Positions 43,970-53,537 of a stretch of DNA of 64,000 bases are shown here, piece after piece. The stretch is from assembly GCF_947331445.1 (NCBI RefSeq), contig NZ_CAMZOG010000002.1, positions 51,011 to 115,010 of the forward strand, given 5' to 3'. The notes under the pieces are model-generated. The model made no database searches. It was given only the letters and a program-made list of their open reading frames with translations, and was not told the origin of the DNA. Made by a program: the position numbers and the translations under genes. Positions within the stretch are counted from its first letter, which is position 1. Each line of letters opens with the position of its first letter. The stretch comes from Parendozoicomonas sp. Alg238-R29 (lineage in GTDB: Bacteria; Pseudomonadota; Gammaproteobacteria; Pseudomonadales; Endozoicomonadaceae).

Positions 43970-44251
43970 ATGATCAAGGTGATCATAGACCGCACCATAG
44001 CCGAAGGACTGGAACAACACTACGACCACTGCCTGCGGGATACTGTTCCCCTGATTCAGGATACCAAAGGCTTTCTGGGAAGTGAGACTCTGCGGGATAT
44101 AGAAAATTCCTGCCACAGAGTCACCGTCAGCCTTTGGGATAATGTCCAGTGCTGGAGCCAGTGGCTGCATTCCGAGAACCGCCGTCTTCTCCACAATAAG
44201 ATTGATCCCTTACTGGATCACGAAGAAGAAATCACAGTACTGACCCACTGA
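43970..44251 (+). CDS. Antibiotic biosynthesis monooxygenase-like (ABM) small protein
   Basis: The 93-residue product looks like a ferredoxin-like dimeric alpha-beta (ABM/YgiN-like) protein: MIKVIIDRTIAEGLEQHYDH, GFLGSETLRDIE, and WDNVQCWSQWLHSENRR. Such proteins include quinol monooxygenases but also many without known enzyme action. ATG 43970 has AAGGACATACCCC before it; an earlier in-frame ATG at 43952 is less likely. The stop is 17 bp from that of the convergent MATE gene. Confidence 0.7.
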   Translation: MIKVIIDRTIAEGLEQHYDHCLRDTVPLIQDTKGFLGSETLRDIENSCHRVTVSLWDNVQCWSQWLHSENRRLLHNKIDPLLDHEEEITVLTH

Positions 44252-44268
44252 ACCCCAGAAACGACACT

Positions 44269-45618
44269 TTAAAAGCTAAAACTCTGCCCCTTGCGTATTT
44301 TTCGATAAATGGGCAAGAAAGACATCAGCATACCGCTGCTTCTCGCGGCGGTGAATACGGCAAACGCAAACCATAAGCCGTGGTTCCCAGCTGAACGGGT
44401 CAGATACAGTACAGGGATAAAAACAAGAAACGTTGAAAGCACCATAATATTTTGCATCAACCCTGTTCGACCAATGCCAATGTAAACGCCATCCAGCCAG
44501 AAACAAATCACACCAAGAAACGGCATCGCAATCAACCAGGGAAGGTAATTTCCAGCCAGTTCAGCCAAGCCTTCAATATCTGTTAAAAACGACAGTAACA
44601 ACTGACCAAATACAACGAAGAAAATACTGAATACCGCGGCCATTAACACAGAGCACAGAAAAGTAGACGTCAGAAGTTTGTTAATTAGGCGAATACAACC
44701 TTCACCTGTCGCTTTTCCAATAAGAGCTTCCGCTGCAAAAGCAAAACCATCCAGCGCATAAATCACCAGCATGAGCAGATTAATCAACAAAGCGTTGGCG
44801 GCAAGAATTTCATCCCCCTGCCGAGCGCCCCATGCGGTAAACATAGACATGGTTAATAGCAGGCACAGTGTGCGGATAAACAGCTGCCGGTTAACAACCA
44901 TCAGTGCTTTTAATTGAGACAAATACAAAGCTTCTCGAAAACGAAAGTGCCCACTCACACCGCTGAGATAACGCAAACAAAGATAAAGACCCAAGCCGAG
45001 GCTGGCGTATTCTGCGATCACTGTTGCCAGTGCCACACCTTTTACTGCCATCCCTAAGCCAAGAACAAAGAGCAGGTTCAGAACGATATTCAGTAGGTTT
45101 TGAAACACCAGCAGAATCAAAGACGCTTTAGCAACCTGCCGACCCAGCAACCAGCCCAACACAGCATAGTTAGCCAGTGTCGCCGGTGCAGATAGTACCC
45201 GGATAAAGAAGTAGTTACCCACTTCCGAACTAACAGCCTGGCCAGGATTAAAGAATGGCAAGGCCAGATCAAGAATGGGTCGAGATATTACGATTATGGC
45301 AACCCCCAAAACACCAGCAATGGTGAGCGCCTGAATCAGCACATCATACATACGTTGATAGTGCCCCCGGCCATAAGCACGGGAGACTTCACCCGTGGTT
45401 CCCATACGCAGAAAACCAAAAGCCCAGAAGATAAAACTGAACAGGCTGGCACCAACGGCAACAGCACCGAGATAGATAGGGGAATCCTGTCGCCCAAGTA
45501 CAGCAGAATCCACCAAACCCAACAGGGATACAGTGATATTGGAGAGAATCACTGGCCAGGCAAACTGCCAGACCTGACGATTAGTCGAAACCGGCACGGA
45601 AGAAGGAGGCTTGGGCAA
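44269..45618 (-). CDS. dinF: MATE-family exporter, DinF type
   Basis: The 449-residue product has about 12 helices. WPVILSNITVSLLGLVDSAV begins the protein after a short N-terminus, and LGWLLGRQVAKASLILLVFQ and ALDGFAFAAEALIGKATGEG fit the DinF/DNA-damage-inducible branch of MATE proteins. It would export drugs or oxidants using H+ or Na+. Inclusion of a LexA box was checked: none seen upstream, so SOS control as in E. coli dinF is not supported here. The gap to the Leu-Asp-Asp operon has a bidirectional terminator. Confidence 0.85.
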   Translation of the reverse strand: MPKPPSSVPVSTNRQVWQFAWPVILSNITVSLLGLVDSAVLGRQDSPIYLGAVAVGASLFSFIFWAFGFLRMGTTGEVSRAYGRGHYQRMYDVLIQALTIAGVLGVAIIVISRPILDLALPFFNPGQAVSSEVGNYFFIRVLSAPATLANYAVLGWLLGRQVAKASLILLVFQNLLNIVLNLLFVLGLGMAVKGVALATVIAEYASLGLGLYLCLRYLSGVSGHFRFREALYLSQLKALMVVNRQLFIRTLCLLLTMSMFTAWGARQGDEILAANALLINLLMLVIYALDGFAFAAEALIGKATGEGCIRLINKLLTSTFLCSVLMAAVFSIFFVVFGQLLLSFLTDIEGLAELAGNYLPWLIAMPFLGVICFWLDGVYIGIGRTGLMQNIMVLSTFLVFIPVLYLTRSAGNHGLWFAFAVFTAARSSGMLMSFLPIYRKIRKGQSFSF

Positions 45619-45679
45619 GATATTTTCCTGGTGGAGTATTGAGCTTGAGAATGCCAGTTGTTATTGGTTTTATTGCTGA

Positions 45680-45715
45680 CATAAGAAAGCCCGGATTTTA
45701 CCGGGCTTTCTTATG
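45680..45715. terminator. Perfect hairpin between the secreted-protein operon and dinF
   Basis: CATAAGAAAGCCCGG pairs perfectly over 15 bp with CCGGGCTTTCTTATG around a 6-base loop. It lies 45 bp downstream of the stop at 45761 on the minus strand, so it probably ends that operon. Confidence 0.85.
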
Positions 45716-45760
45716 TAAAGTACCGTGGGCTTTGCCTAAATGGCTAGGTATATACGACGT

Positions 45761-46246
45761 CTACTGAGCACCTATTTCCATTTGTGCTCTGAGACTAGGG
45801 TTAAAGATCTGCACCGAGTGCAACGCTGTATTATTGCCAAGGTTGACTCGGCCAACATTGAGCTTTTCTGTTTCGGTCACAGTATCAAGAACCAGAAAGC
45901 TGCCATTGTTGACGGCCGCTCCTGACCGTTCGATCACATCAACTTTAGTAATCACGCTCAAGCCTTCAAACCCATTACCAGCATCCACATCTTCAGTATG
46001 AATATTCTGAAACTCAATAAATGTGTTCGGATCAGAGTCATTACTCTTCCATCGGATATTGTTCTGAGGCTGGCTTTCTGAACCTTTTGCAAGTGTTGTC
46101 TTGTATTCAATAGTCACGCCCGACTGACCACTGGTTTCTCCTAATACACTGTCATCCAAGCTCTTTAGTTCAGAGACAGCATTGAAAGAGGCAGCATTCA
46201 AAAAGACAAGCAGTGCGGTCGTCAAAAATATTCTGAGAGTATTCAT
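45761..46246 (-). CDS. Secreted Leu-Asp-Asp-motif protein, fourth gene of the operon
   Basis: The 161-residue product starts MNTLRIFLTTALLVFLNAAS (signal peptide) and continues ELKSLDDSVLGETSGQSGVT. That segment, LxxLDDxxLxxxxGQxG, is shared by all four proteins of the operon and resembles the N-terminal motif of DUF6160/FilA-type proteins linked with pilus-like systems in Acinetobacter (from memory). The rest is beta-rich with no Cys. The ATG is one base after the previous stop, so translation is coupled. Export and surface or periplasmic location are likely; function unknown. Confidence 0.65.
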   Translation of the reverse strand: MNTLRIFLTTALLVFLNAASFNAVSELKSLDDSVLGETSGQSGVTIEYKTTLAKGSESQPQNNIRWKSNDSDPNTFIEFQNIHTEDVDAGNGFEGLSVITKVDVIERSGAAVNNGSFLVLDTVTETEKLNVGRVNLGNNTALHSVQIFNPSLRAQMEIGAQ

Positions 46247-46247
46247 A

Positions 46248-46838
46248 TCAGTCCACCGGGAAAAGCAAGAGGTTGCCAGTAAAAGTACTGTAACCATTGA
46301 AGTTCAGAGACATCAGATCGCGCTGGCTGGCTGGGTTTGGCTCCGGCCCCTGATTCAATGGTTGAGAGGCAATCTTAAGACTCAGGTTTTCATACTCCAA
46401 TCGCCCTTCGTAATCAGCACTGATAACATCCAGAGAGCGCGCTTCATTTTCGGGAGTATTCGGGTTATCCGCAATCTGGCGTTCTTCAATAGAAAGAACC
46501 ATCGGATCAGAGTTTGCGTAACTACCAAACGCCAGACTGCCTTGGAAAATATCCAGAATAATCCAGCCGCTCCCCTCATCTTCCTGAATGGCTATACGCG
46601 TTCCGCACTCGCCATTATTCGTGGACACAGAGCAATTTCCATCCGGGGCACGCCAAAGTGGGCCGCCATTTTCATTCAGAGAAAAATTTCCCGAGAGCGT
46701 AACCCCCTGCGCAGTACTGCCAGACAGCATGTCATCATCCAAGGCTTCAAGTTCTGCCTGAGCCAATCCAGAAAAAAAGCAACTGATAGACAAAAAACAA
46801 CTAGTAACTGCAATCTTTTTTATTATTTGTTTTTTCAT
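46248..46838 (-). CDS. Secreted Leu-Asp-Asp-motif protein, third gene of the operon
   Basis: The 196-residue product begins with a signal peptide (CFLSISCFFSGLAQA) followed by ELEALDDDMLSGSTAQGVTL. The mature part has one Cys pair (CSVSTNNGEC) and repeated strand-forming stretches such as GWIILDIFQGSLAFGSY. Its ATG is 2 bp after the stop of the second gene. It would accompany the other three proteins in the envelope or outside. Confidence 0.65.
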   Translation of the reverse strand: MKKQIIKKIAVTSCFLSISCFFSGLAQAELEALDDDMLSGSTAQGVTLSGNFSLNENGGPLWRAPDGNCSVSTNNGECGTRIAIQEDEGSGWIILDIFQGSLAFGSYANSDPMVLSIEERQIADNPNTPENEARSLDVISADYEGRLEYENLSLKIASQPLNQGPEPNPASQRDLMSLNFNGYSTFTGNLLLFPVD

Positions 46839-46840
46839 AA

Positions 46841-48304
46841 TTACAGATCGTGTGTTGTGACATCAAGATACTGAATTCTCAAACCCGCCACCTCAGATGC
46901 ACCAAATGACTGGTGCCCAGAACCTGAAGGCAGCCCTCCACCCGCAGGGCGAACACCACCGTGATCAACATGGCCAATGTAGATATTGGATTTAGGGCTG
47001 TTAGCATAAAAGTCTGCGGCCGTTGCTGATGTAACAGGTGCCAGTCGCAGATTGATATGTCCCTCCGGCGTGACAGCAAATTCCAGCGGCTGTATGGTGC
47101 CATAGCCCAAACGCAGGTCAAAAAAGATATCGGAAAAATAATAGGTTCTGTTGCCACGATAAACAGGGTTGTTCAGACAGGCCCCCTGAGAAATATCGCA
47201 ACTGGTTAAGTCAAGGGATTTCACATACAGTTTTAGATCCAGTTCACCATCCAGTGTGCGCTTTCCAGCTCTGGAATTCCCAAACAACCGTAAAGACGTT
47301 CCGTAAATATCTACACCGGTGAGGTCATAAGAATGATGATCTACTCTGGTGCCCGTTTGCGTAGCATCGGAAGCAAGGCTGGAAAAGTCTGCAACCTCAT
47401 AACTGAAACTGATCCCGACATCTGCACCGGATATCCCCCCGCCCAGACGTTGGATGACCCCCTCGATGGATTTCACCTGGGCCTCTCTTCCCGGGGTCTG
47501 GGACAGAGTTCTTCTGGCAGGGGTCAAATCTTCAAGCACGCTGCTCAAAGCTGTTCTCTCATCCTGTAAATCATCGCCATACTCTTGATATTCATCCCGA
47601 AGTCTGCGACAAGCCCGGCTACCAAACAAACCGCACCCATCGGTAATATCTTCGATATCAATACCAGCGTCTCTGGCACGATCCAGTACATCTTCCCTCA
47701 ATGCATTCAGTCGAGCAATTTCTGCATTTCTTACAGCCGCCTCTGCTTCCCAGCGAGCCAAATCCGTAGGGTTGATAGCCGCAACAGCGGCGAGGTTATC
47801 CTGCAATGCAACGCGTCGTTCGGCTAGCAATCCATCCAAGCCGTTCAGATCAACACTGTTATCATTAAGAACCTCATCAACTGAGCGCTCCTGGTACGTT
47901 GGCCAGGCCACCTGCAGCACAGTACTGGTATCGGGTACATTGGCGATATCCGAGCCGGAAAGAATATCCAGCCGCAAAGGGTTCTCAATGCTGCCAAAAC
48001 CATACCGAACGTCGTCTATACCACGGCGACTGCCTTCACCCTTAAGATAGAGGCGGGTTACACTAATACCCACTTCTACATCACTTCCGGAGGGTGTTTT
48101 CTGTTCCACACCGCCGACAGAGAGCGACCCGGTGGAGCCGTCGAAGCTGAAGTCTTCGATCACAAGCCCCACACCTGAACCCTGAGCACTGGAAAGATCA
48201 TCATCATCCAGCTCCTGCAGTTCAGCCCTGACAAAGCCAGTCAGACAAAGTGCGACCAGGACGAACCAGGCCTTTCTCAAACGAACACTCTGTGAACAAC
48301 CCAT
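46841..48304 (-). CDS. Secreted Leu-Asp-Asp-motif protein, second and largest gene of the operon
   Basis: The 487-residue product begins MGCSQSVRLRKAWFVLVALC with a signal peptide ending around FVRA, then ELQELDDDDLSSAQGSGVGL. Between residues about 160 and 290 is a helical insert (AERRVALQDNL to TPARRTLSQTPGREAQV) with a CGLFGSRAC pair. The rest looks like beta-rich repeats (GVDIYGTSLRLFGN; SDIFFDLRLGYGTI). Its ATG overlaps the previous stop by one base (TGATG). The true start is that ATG, not the upstream TTG. Confidence 0.65.
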   Translation of the reverse strand: MGCSQSVRLRKAWFVLVALCLTGFVRAELQELDDDDLSSAQGSGVGLVIEDFSFDGSTGSLSVGGVEQKTPSGSDVEVGISVTRLYLKGEGSRRGIDDVRYGFGSIENPLRLDILSGSDIANVPDTSTVLQVAWPTYQERSVDEVLNDNSVDLNGLDGLLAERRVALQDNLAAVAAINPTDLARWEAEAAVRNAEIARLNALREDVLDRARDAGIDIEDITDGCGLFGSRACRRLRDEYQEYGDDLQDERTALSSVLEDLTPARRTLSQTPGREAQVKSIEGVIQRLGGGISGADVGISFSYEVADFSSLASDATQTGTRVDHHSYDLTGVDIYGTSLRLFGNSRAGKRTLDGELDLKLYVKSLDLTSCDISQGACLNNPVYRGNRTYYFSDIFFDLRLGYGTIQPLEFAVTPEGHINLRLAPVTSATAADFYANSPKSNIYIGHVDHGGVRPAGGGLPSGSGHQSFGASEVAGLRIQYLDVTTHDL

Positions 48305-49383
48305 CAGCAACCCACCGTCCCCTGGCCACCACTGTTATAACAGCTGGCCAAGCGTTGAATACCACTGAATACCTGGGTGAAATTCACATTGATAGGCGCC
48401 TGCAACTCCCCATCTTCGTTCCGGAATTTGGGCACATTCAAAAAAGCACCCGCTGCCGATGACACAGTATTTGCAGTATTTTCCAAATCCCGCCATTGCA
48501 CATCCTGATGACCAAAGGCAAGGAACATCCCTCTCGCTGCCCCTTCAATATTATCTGTTGTCAGATCATCTGGGACATCCACATTTCCAACCGGCAGTGA
48601 ACGATAATTGGTCAGAGGAAAACAAGTACTCAAACCGGCAGCACCGCAATCATTGGAGGTTAATATACCCAGCAAACCACCGATGGCAGCCACCAGAGGA
48701 TCATCCGTTGCCAGAGATTCCCCATTGGGTATACCAACCCGTGTGGCGCGGACATTACTGGGCACACCATTTTCCAGTACCAGCTCCGCTTCTGCCTCCA
48801 TATTGGCCCCGGATGAAATCCCCGCTGCCAGATTAATCAAAAAAGGAACATCCTGACCCGTTGCCCGCAAGGCATCACGAATCTCGCCTAATGTGCCGTT
48901 AATACCAACAGCAATATTCCCGCTCAGCTGGCTGATATCCCCGGAGAGATAACCTTTCGCTTCACCAAATCCCACCCGCATACCCACAATTTCATCCCCC
49001 TGGTAGGCAAACTCAATATAGGGATTACGTATACGGAAAGGCTCAATTTCACCGTTGCCATTATCAGTGATGTAACCAAGGGCCAGATTATCGATATTGA
49101 GGTCTGCGCCTTCGACGCCATCACGGGTTCGGGTACCCAGAGAGATCTGATCTGCGTTTAATTGGGTTTTTACGTCGATACCCAAATCCACACGGGTATA
49201 TCGGGTTTCATTGGCTCCACTGCCAATAGTATCTGTTACCAGATTCACAACCGCCTGACCGGTGACATCACCCAGTTCATCATCATTAAGACTTTGAAGC
49301 GCCAATACAGGCAACGAAAAACCTGTGGCAAGAATGGTAATAAGAGAAAGGCAGTGAAATAGTTGTTGTCGTTTGAAGGACAT
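48304..49383 (-). CDS. Secreted Leu-Asp-Asp-motif protein, first gene of the operon
   Basis: The 359-residue product has a signal peptide (LSLITILATGFSLPVLA) followed by LQSLNDDELGDVTGQAVVNL, the shared motif. The rest is beta-rich with helical spacers (residues about 90-200 GADLNIDNLALGYITDNGNG to AVGINGTLGEIRDAL). A C-terminal Cys pair (SCYNSGGQGTVGC) ends the protein. Its start is at 49383, after AAAGAG; a further ATG at 49440 would add 19 residues before the signal peptide. The 289-bp gap upstream to rlmM should carry the operon promoter. Confidence 0.65.
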   Translation of the reverse strand: MSFKRQQLFHCLSLITILATGFSLPVLALQSLNDDELGDVTGQAVVNLVTDTIGSGANETRYTRVDLGIDVKTQLNADQISLGTRTRDGVEGADLNIDNLALGYITDNGNGEIEPFRIRNPYIEFAYQGDEIVGMRVGFGEAKGYLSGDISQLSGNIAVGINGTLGEIRDALRATGQDVPFLINLAAGISSGANMEAEAELVLENGVPSNVRATRVGIPNGESLATDDPLVAAIGGLLGILTSNDCGAAGLSTCFPLTNYRSLPVGNVDVPDDLTTDNIEGAARGMFLAFGHQDVQWRDLENTANTVSSAAGAFLNVPKFRNEDGELQAPINVNFTQVFSGIQRLASCYNSGGQGTVGC

Positions 49384-49672
49384 AGCGAACTCTTTCTTAT
49401 TATATTTATGCTCGCCACTATATCCCACGATTTTGCACATTCACAACAAAAAACACCGAAAAACCATAAACTTAATACCATAGTACAAGAACTATAGTGC
49501 CAACAAATATTGCTTTTATTTTTCCAATGACCTATTCGCCGCAATCCCCCGTCAATAGCACCAAGAACTGACATTTACACCAACAACATTCGTCATCAAG
49601 GTCAACCGAAAAGGAAGAGTCGCATACCCGAAAATGCACTTCGACAACTAAAGTTCAGCCTCATGTCAGTTA

Positions 49673-50746
49673 TCAAACGGAGATTCCGTGTACAGTGACT
49701 TCTTCACGGTCATGAAACAGCTGCTTGCAACGCAATTCCACCTGCACACCCTGCCCGGCACAAATATCCTCAACCATCTGCAAGGCACTCTGCACTGCCT
49801 GCCATCTTTGTTTCATCGGTAACTTAAGATTAAAAATTGTTTCCCGACACCAACCGTTAACCAGCCAGCGAGCCATTAATTCTGCAGAACGAGAGGGTTT
49901 ATCAACAATATCGCAAACCATCCAGTCAACCTGCTTAGGAGGCTGAAAGGTAAAGGCATCTTCTTCCCGGTGATCCACTTGCGCGGTATCCAGAAGTTCC
50001 TGCTGCATTGGGCCGTTATCAACGGCTATCACCATCATGGAACGGTTCACTAATTGCCAAGTCCAACCACCAGGGGCTGCACCAAGGTCAACACTTTTCA
50101 TGCCCGGCGCTAATCGGGTGTCCCTGTCATCGGCAGGAATAAAGGTGTGAAAAGCCTCTTCGAGCTTAAGTGTTGAACGGCTGGGTGCAGCTTTGGGGAA
50201 CTTCAGTCGGAGAATACCACCCGACCACGGGCTGCTATTACGGGTATCGGTTATTCCCACATACACATTGGTAGAATCCAGAAAGAAGCAGTGCAGTCGT
50301 GAAATCTTCTCGTTAGGCTTGGAAGTAAGCTTGTCTGCCTTTCTTAATGACTGCCGCAACGGATTCACAAACTTTTTGCAGAACCCGGAAAGCTCTTTGG
50401 CTTCATTGGTATCTGCCGTTTCCAGCACAACATCACCACAGCACGGGAAGTCATGCTCATTGAGAGCTTCAAGAATGGCTGAAACCCGGTCGGTTTGCGA
50501 AATATTTTCCAGCATAGGCACTGCCGCACACCACTGGCGGGCAAAGACTAAATCGTCGAAGCGTAGATTGCCCATTAACTTCCAGGCACCATCCGGCTCC
50601 TGGGTGATATACACCACATAGCCGCTGTCTTTTTTGGTTTTCACATAACCATAAATGCCAGCAACAGCAGCTTTATCCTGAATCTCCCCTGCCATATCCG
50701 ATTCAAACCCGGGACGGCAATACAGTAGAAGATGATTACGGGACAT
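49673..50746 (-). CDS. rlmM: 23S rRNA (cytidine-2498-2'-O)-methyltransferase
   Basis: RlmM methylates C2498 of 23S rRNA. The 357-residue product (E. coli 366) has an N-terminal THUMP-like domain starting MSRNHLLLYCRPGFESDMAG, and a SAM domain with SVDLGAAPGGWTWQL, VDWMVCDIVDKPSR and NLKLPMK (catalytic Lys). Start 50746 avoids a TTG extension. It is followed after 115 bp upstream by the hydrolase gene in the same direction. Confidence 0.93.
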   Translation of the reverse strand: MSRNHLLLYCRPGFESDMAGEIQDKAAVAGIYGYVKTKKDSGYVVYITQEPDGAWKLMGNLRFDDLVFARQWCAAVPMLENISQTDRVSAILEALNEHDFPCCGDVVLETADTNEAKELSGFCKKFVNPLRQSLRKADKLTSKPNEKISRLHCFFLDSTNVYVGITDTRNSSPWSGGILRLKFPKAAPSRSTLKLEEAFHTFIPADDRDTRLAPGMKSVDLGAAPGGWTWQLVNRSMMVIAVDNGPMQQELLDTAQVDHREEDAFTFQPPKQVDWMVCDIVDKPSRSAELMARWLVNGWCRETIFNLKLPMKQRWQAVQSALQMVEDICAGQGVQVELRCKQLFHDREEVTVHGISV

Positions 50747-50861
50747 AATTGATTCATACAACGGCTAAGAAAACGGCAAACATTCTATGCTCGGACGGTC
50801 AGAATCACCAACCCCTTCGTGACTGCCAGTCTCTTCCCAACAAGCAGCTTCTCTTACAACT

Positions 50862-51521
50862 TCACCTAACTCCCATAATCCAGGACTCAATTTTTTCAGC
50901 AGTGGTTGCAAGATGTTGCTCATGGGTTAAACCGGAAGCTTTGCGAGGTTTCAGATCATGATTACCATCCGCGAGCCAGCAAATCTCTATTCGATCAGAC
51001 AAGTCATAACCCGCAACAGCTTCCTGGTTTCCCATAGCATCACGCTCCCCCTGCAACACCAATACTGGCAGAGAGATGTTCCGCAAATGATCTATGCGAG
51101 GCTTTTCTGGTTTACCCGTTGCGTAGAAGGGGTACCCCAAACATACGACACCAGCTACACCTTCAACACCCTCACCTTCAACACCCTCACCTTCGGCTAC
51201 CACAAGAGTCGCCATTCGGCCGCCCATGGATTTGCCTCCTATATAAAGAGGCACGCTCGAAACCTGCTTTTGAATATCGGTAATTGTTATACGCCAGCTG
51301 TCCAGTAGTTTGGGAGCTCTATCAGGTGGACGTTTCTTACCATTAACCCGGCGTTCAACCATATAAGGGAACTCAAAGCGAACAACCGTTACGCCCCGCC
51401 CAGAGAGAAGTTGGGCAATATCCTCCATAAAAGAACTGTCCATAGATGCGCCCGCGCCATGGGCCAGAACCAGAACGGCCTTTTCCTGCCCCTTAGCTTT
51501 ATTCCACAGGTATTCGCTCAT
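50862..51521 (-). CDS. Alpha/beta hydrolase of the KANL3/TEX30 type
   Basis: The 219-residue product has LAHGAGASMDS (oxyanion region), GGKSMGGRMATLV with the nucleophile Ser, and GNHDL near the C-terminus with the catalytic His. These are typical of the TEX30/KANL3-like branch of dienelactone-hydrolase relatives; substrate is unknown. A tandem 15-bp repeat inserts Glu-Gly-Glu-Gly-Val twice near the middle. ATG 51521 has AGGATG upstream; an upstream extension to 51677 is rejected since it lacks similarity. Confidence 0.75.
   Translation of the reverse strand: MSEYLWNKAKGQEKAVLVLAHGAGASMDSSFMEDIAQLLSGRGVTVVRFEFPYMVERRVNGKKRPPDRAPKLLDSWRITITDIQKQVSSVPLYIGGKSMGGRMATLVVAEGEGVEGEGVEGVAGVVCLGYPFYATGKPEKPRIDHLRNISLPVLVLQGERDAMGNQEAVAGYDLSDRIEICWLADGNHDLKPRKASGLTHEQHLATTAEKIESWIMGVR
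51161..51190 (-). repeat. Tandem 15-bp repeat within the hydrolase gene
   Basis: CTTCAACACCCTCAC occurs twice in a row (51161-51175 and 51176-51190), encoding the doubled Gly-Glu-Gly-Val-Glu in a surface loop. In-frame length variation by five residues is possible. Confidence 0.8.
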
Positions 51522-52019
51522 ACTTTTACATCCTGAAAATTGATGGGGCTCTGGGGGCGCTTTCACGCTATTTATGTTTTTCGGAACCCTTCGCCACCCA
51601 AAAGTTCTACAATTTGGCATCTCTCGCGTTGTTGTTTTTCTATTAGCAACCAGGGATTTTACTGGCTCTGTCAGCATCAGAACCTTTGCCGGTTATGAAA
51701 GTATAATCTGTGGAGCATCGGCTATGTACCTATCCATAGCAGAAGTGACCAGCGAACAGTACGAATGCGCAGCCCTGCCGGTTGATTAAACGACAGATAA
51801 TAACCATATTTTCTATCTGGTTATTGCAAAGCACCCTTGCGTACATACACCTAACTTCTGTTATGATTGCGCCGCCAAATGGAGCCGGTGGCGTAGCAAT
51901 TACCGCATTCGCGCACCGCATACCACTCTAAAAAAAGCAATAAGGTAGTACGCTCCACTACATCATAAGCTGTAGAATGTGTCTGAAAACTGCAAAATTG
52001 CCTGTTATATGATCACCTA

Positions 52020-52033
52020 TTGATCTGGGTCAT
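52020..52033 (+). promoter_or_regulatory. FNR/ANR-type box upstream of ccoN
   Basis: TTGATCTGGGTCAT fits TTGAT-N4-(A/G)TCAA with one mismatch, 70-83 bp before the ccoN ATG. Anaerobic or microaerobic activation of cbb3 oxidase by FNR/ANR is established in Pseudomonas and relatives. The remainder of the gap 51522-52102 shows no gene; a GCCGCC...GGTGGC hairpin occurs near 51873-51894 and the hydrolase promoter must be within it. Confidence 0.75.
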
Positions 52034-52102
52034 TGTTGGCAGCTTTCGTTTTTTTCATACTCCTCTCGGTTTATACGTACAACCGCAATCGTGGATCGCG
52101 AC

Positions 52103-53524
52103 ATGAGCAACGCAACGGACACACATTACAATTACAAAGTGGTTCGCCAGTTTGCAGTGATGACGGTGATATGGGGGATTGTCGGCATGACCGTCGGGCT
52201 CCTAATCGCCGCCCAGCTGGTCTGGCCAGAACTGAATTTTGAACCCTACCTGACCTTCGGCCGACTCAGACCACTGCATACCAATGCGGTGATTTTTGCG
52301 TTTGGCGGATCAGCTCTGTTCGCAACATCTTATTATGTTGTACAGCGGACCTGTCAGGCTCGACTCTTGTCAGACACTCTCGCAGCTTTCACCTTCTGGG
52401 GCTGGAATCTGGTGATTGTTCTGGCGGCCATTACCCTGCCTCTGGGTATGACATCCTCCAAAGAGTATGCCGAACTCGAATGGCCTATTGATATCCTGAT
52501 TGCAGTGGTCTGGGTCACCTACGCCATCGTTTTCTTCGGTACGATAATGAAGCGTAAAACCAGTCACATTTATGTGGCTAACTGGTTCTACGGAGCATTC
52601 ATCGTAACTGTCGCTGTTCTCCATATAGTTAACAACATGGAAATCCCGGTTACGCTGTTTAAGTCTTACTCGGCTTACTCCGGCGCCATGGATGCCACCA
52701 TCCAATGGTGGTACGGACACAACGCTGTTGGCTTCTTCCTGACTGCCGGCTTCCTGGGCATCATGTACTACTTCGTCCCCAAACAGGCAGAGCGTCCGGT
52801 TTATTCCTACCGCCTGTCTATCGTGCACTTCTGGGCGCTGGTAGCTATCTACATCTGGGCTGGCCCACACCACCTGCACTACACCGCTCTGCCTGATTGG
52901 GCACAGAGCCTTGGTATGGTTATGTCCCTGATCCTGCTGGCACCTTCCTGGGGCGGTATGATCAACGGTGTCATGACTCTCTCCGGCGCATGGCACAAAC
53001 TGCGTACTGATCCAATCCTGCGCTTCCTGGTGGTATCCCTGTCCTTCTACGGCATGTCTACCTTTGAAGGTCCGATGATGGCCATCAAGACTGTTAACGC
53101 CCTGTCTCACTACACAGACTGGACCATCGGTCACGTACACTCCGGTGCTCTGGGCTGGGTTGCCATGGTTTCTATCGGTGCTCTCTACCACCTGATTCCA
53201 AAAGTGTTTGGTCGCGACGGCATGTACAGCACAAGCCTGATCAATACTCACTTCTGGCTGGCGACAATTGGCACCGTATTATACATCGTTGCCCTGTGGG
53301 TGAACGGCATCACACAAGGTTTGATGTGGCAGGCTGTTAACGTAGATGGCACCTTGCAGTACAGCTTTATTGAATCAGTAGAAGCCAGTATGCCTGGTTA
53401 TGTTGTTCGCCTTATTGGTGGTGGATTCTTTGTGATCGGCATGTTCGTCATGCTTTATAACGTCTGGCAGACAATTCGCGCATCCGAGCCCGAAAAGTCT
53501 GAAGCAGCTGCGGCCATGGCGTAA
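52103..53524 (+). CDS. ccoN: cbb3-type cytochrome c oxidase subunit I
   Basis: CcoN holds haems b and b3 and CuB of the high-affinity terminal oxidase in the inner membrane. The 473-residue product has about 12 helices, and the metal-ligand His regions are visible: [42 protein letters not shown] and [15 protein letters not shown] 52103 is chosen over the GTG at 52091 on family similarity. The FNR/ANR box upstream fits low-oxygen expression. ccoO follows after 13 bp. Codons are strongly biased. Confidence 0.96.
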   Translation: MSNATDTHYNYKVVRQFAVMTVIWGIVGMTVGLLIAAQLVWPELNFEPYLTFGRLRPLHTNAVIFAFGGSALFATSYYVVQRTCQARLLSDTLAAFTFWGWNLVIVLAAITLPLGMTSSKEYAELEWPIDILIAVVWVTYAIVFFGTIMKRKTSHIYVANWFYGAFIVTVAVLHIVNNMEIPVTLFKSYSAYSGAMDATIQWWYGHNAVGFFLTAGFLGIMYYFVPKQAERPVYSYRLSIVHFWALVAIYIWAGPHHLHYTALPDWAQSLGMVMSLILLAPSWGGMINGVMTLSGAWHKLRTDPILRFLVVSLSFYGMSTFEGPMMAIKTVNALSHYTDWTIGHVHSGALGWVAMVSIGALYHLIPKVFGRDGMYSTSLINTHFWLATIGTVLYIVALWVNGITQGLMWQAVNVDGTLQYSFIESVEASMPGYVVRLIGGGFFVIGMFVMLYNVWQTIRASEPEKSEAAAAMA

Positions 53525-53537
53525 GGGGAATAAGGAC

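Noticed and set aside
44269..45680. LexA box before dinF
   Set aside because: Searched 45619-45680; no CTG-N10-CAG match.
51574..51789. 71-residue plus-strand frame before ccoN
   Set aside because: It covers the hydrolase promoter region, has no ribosome-binding site and no recognisable family.
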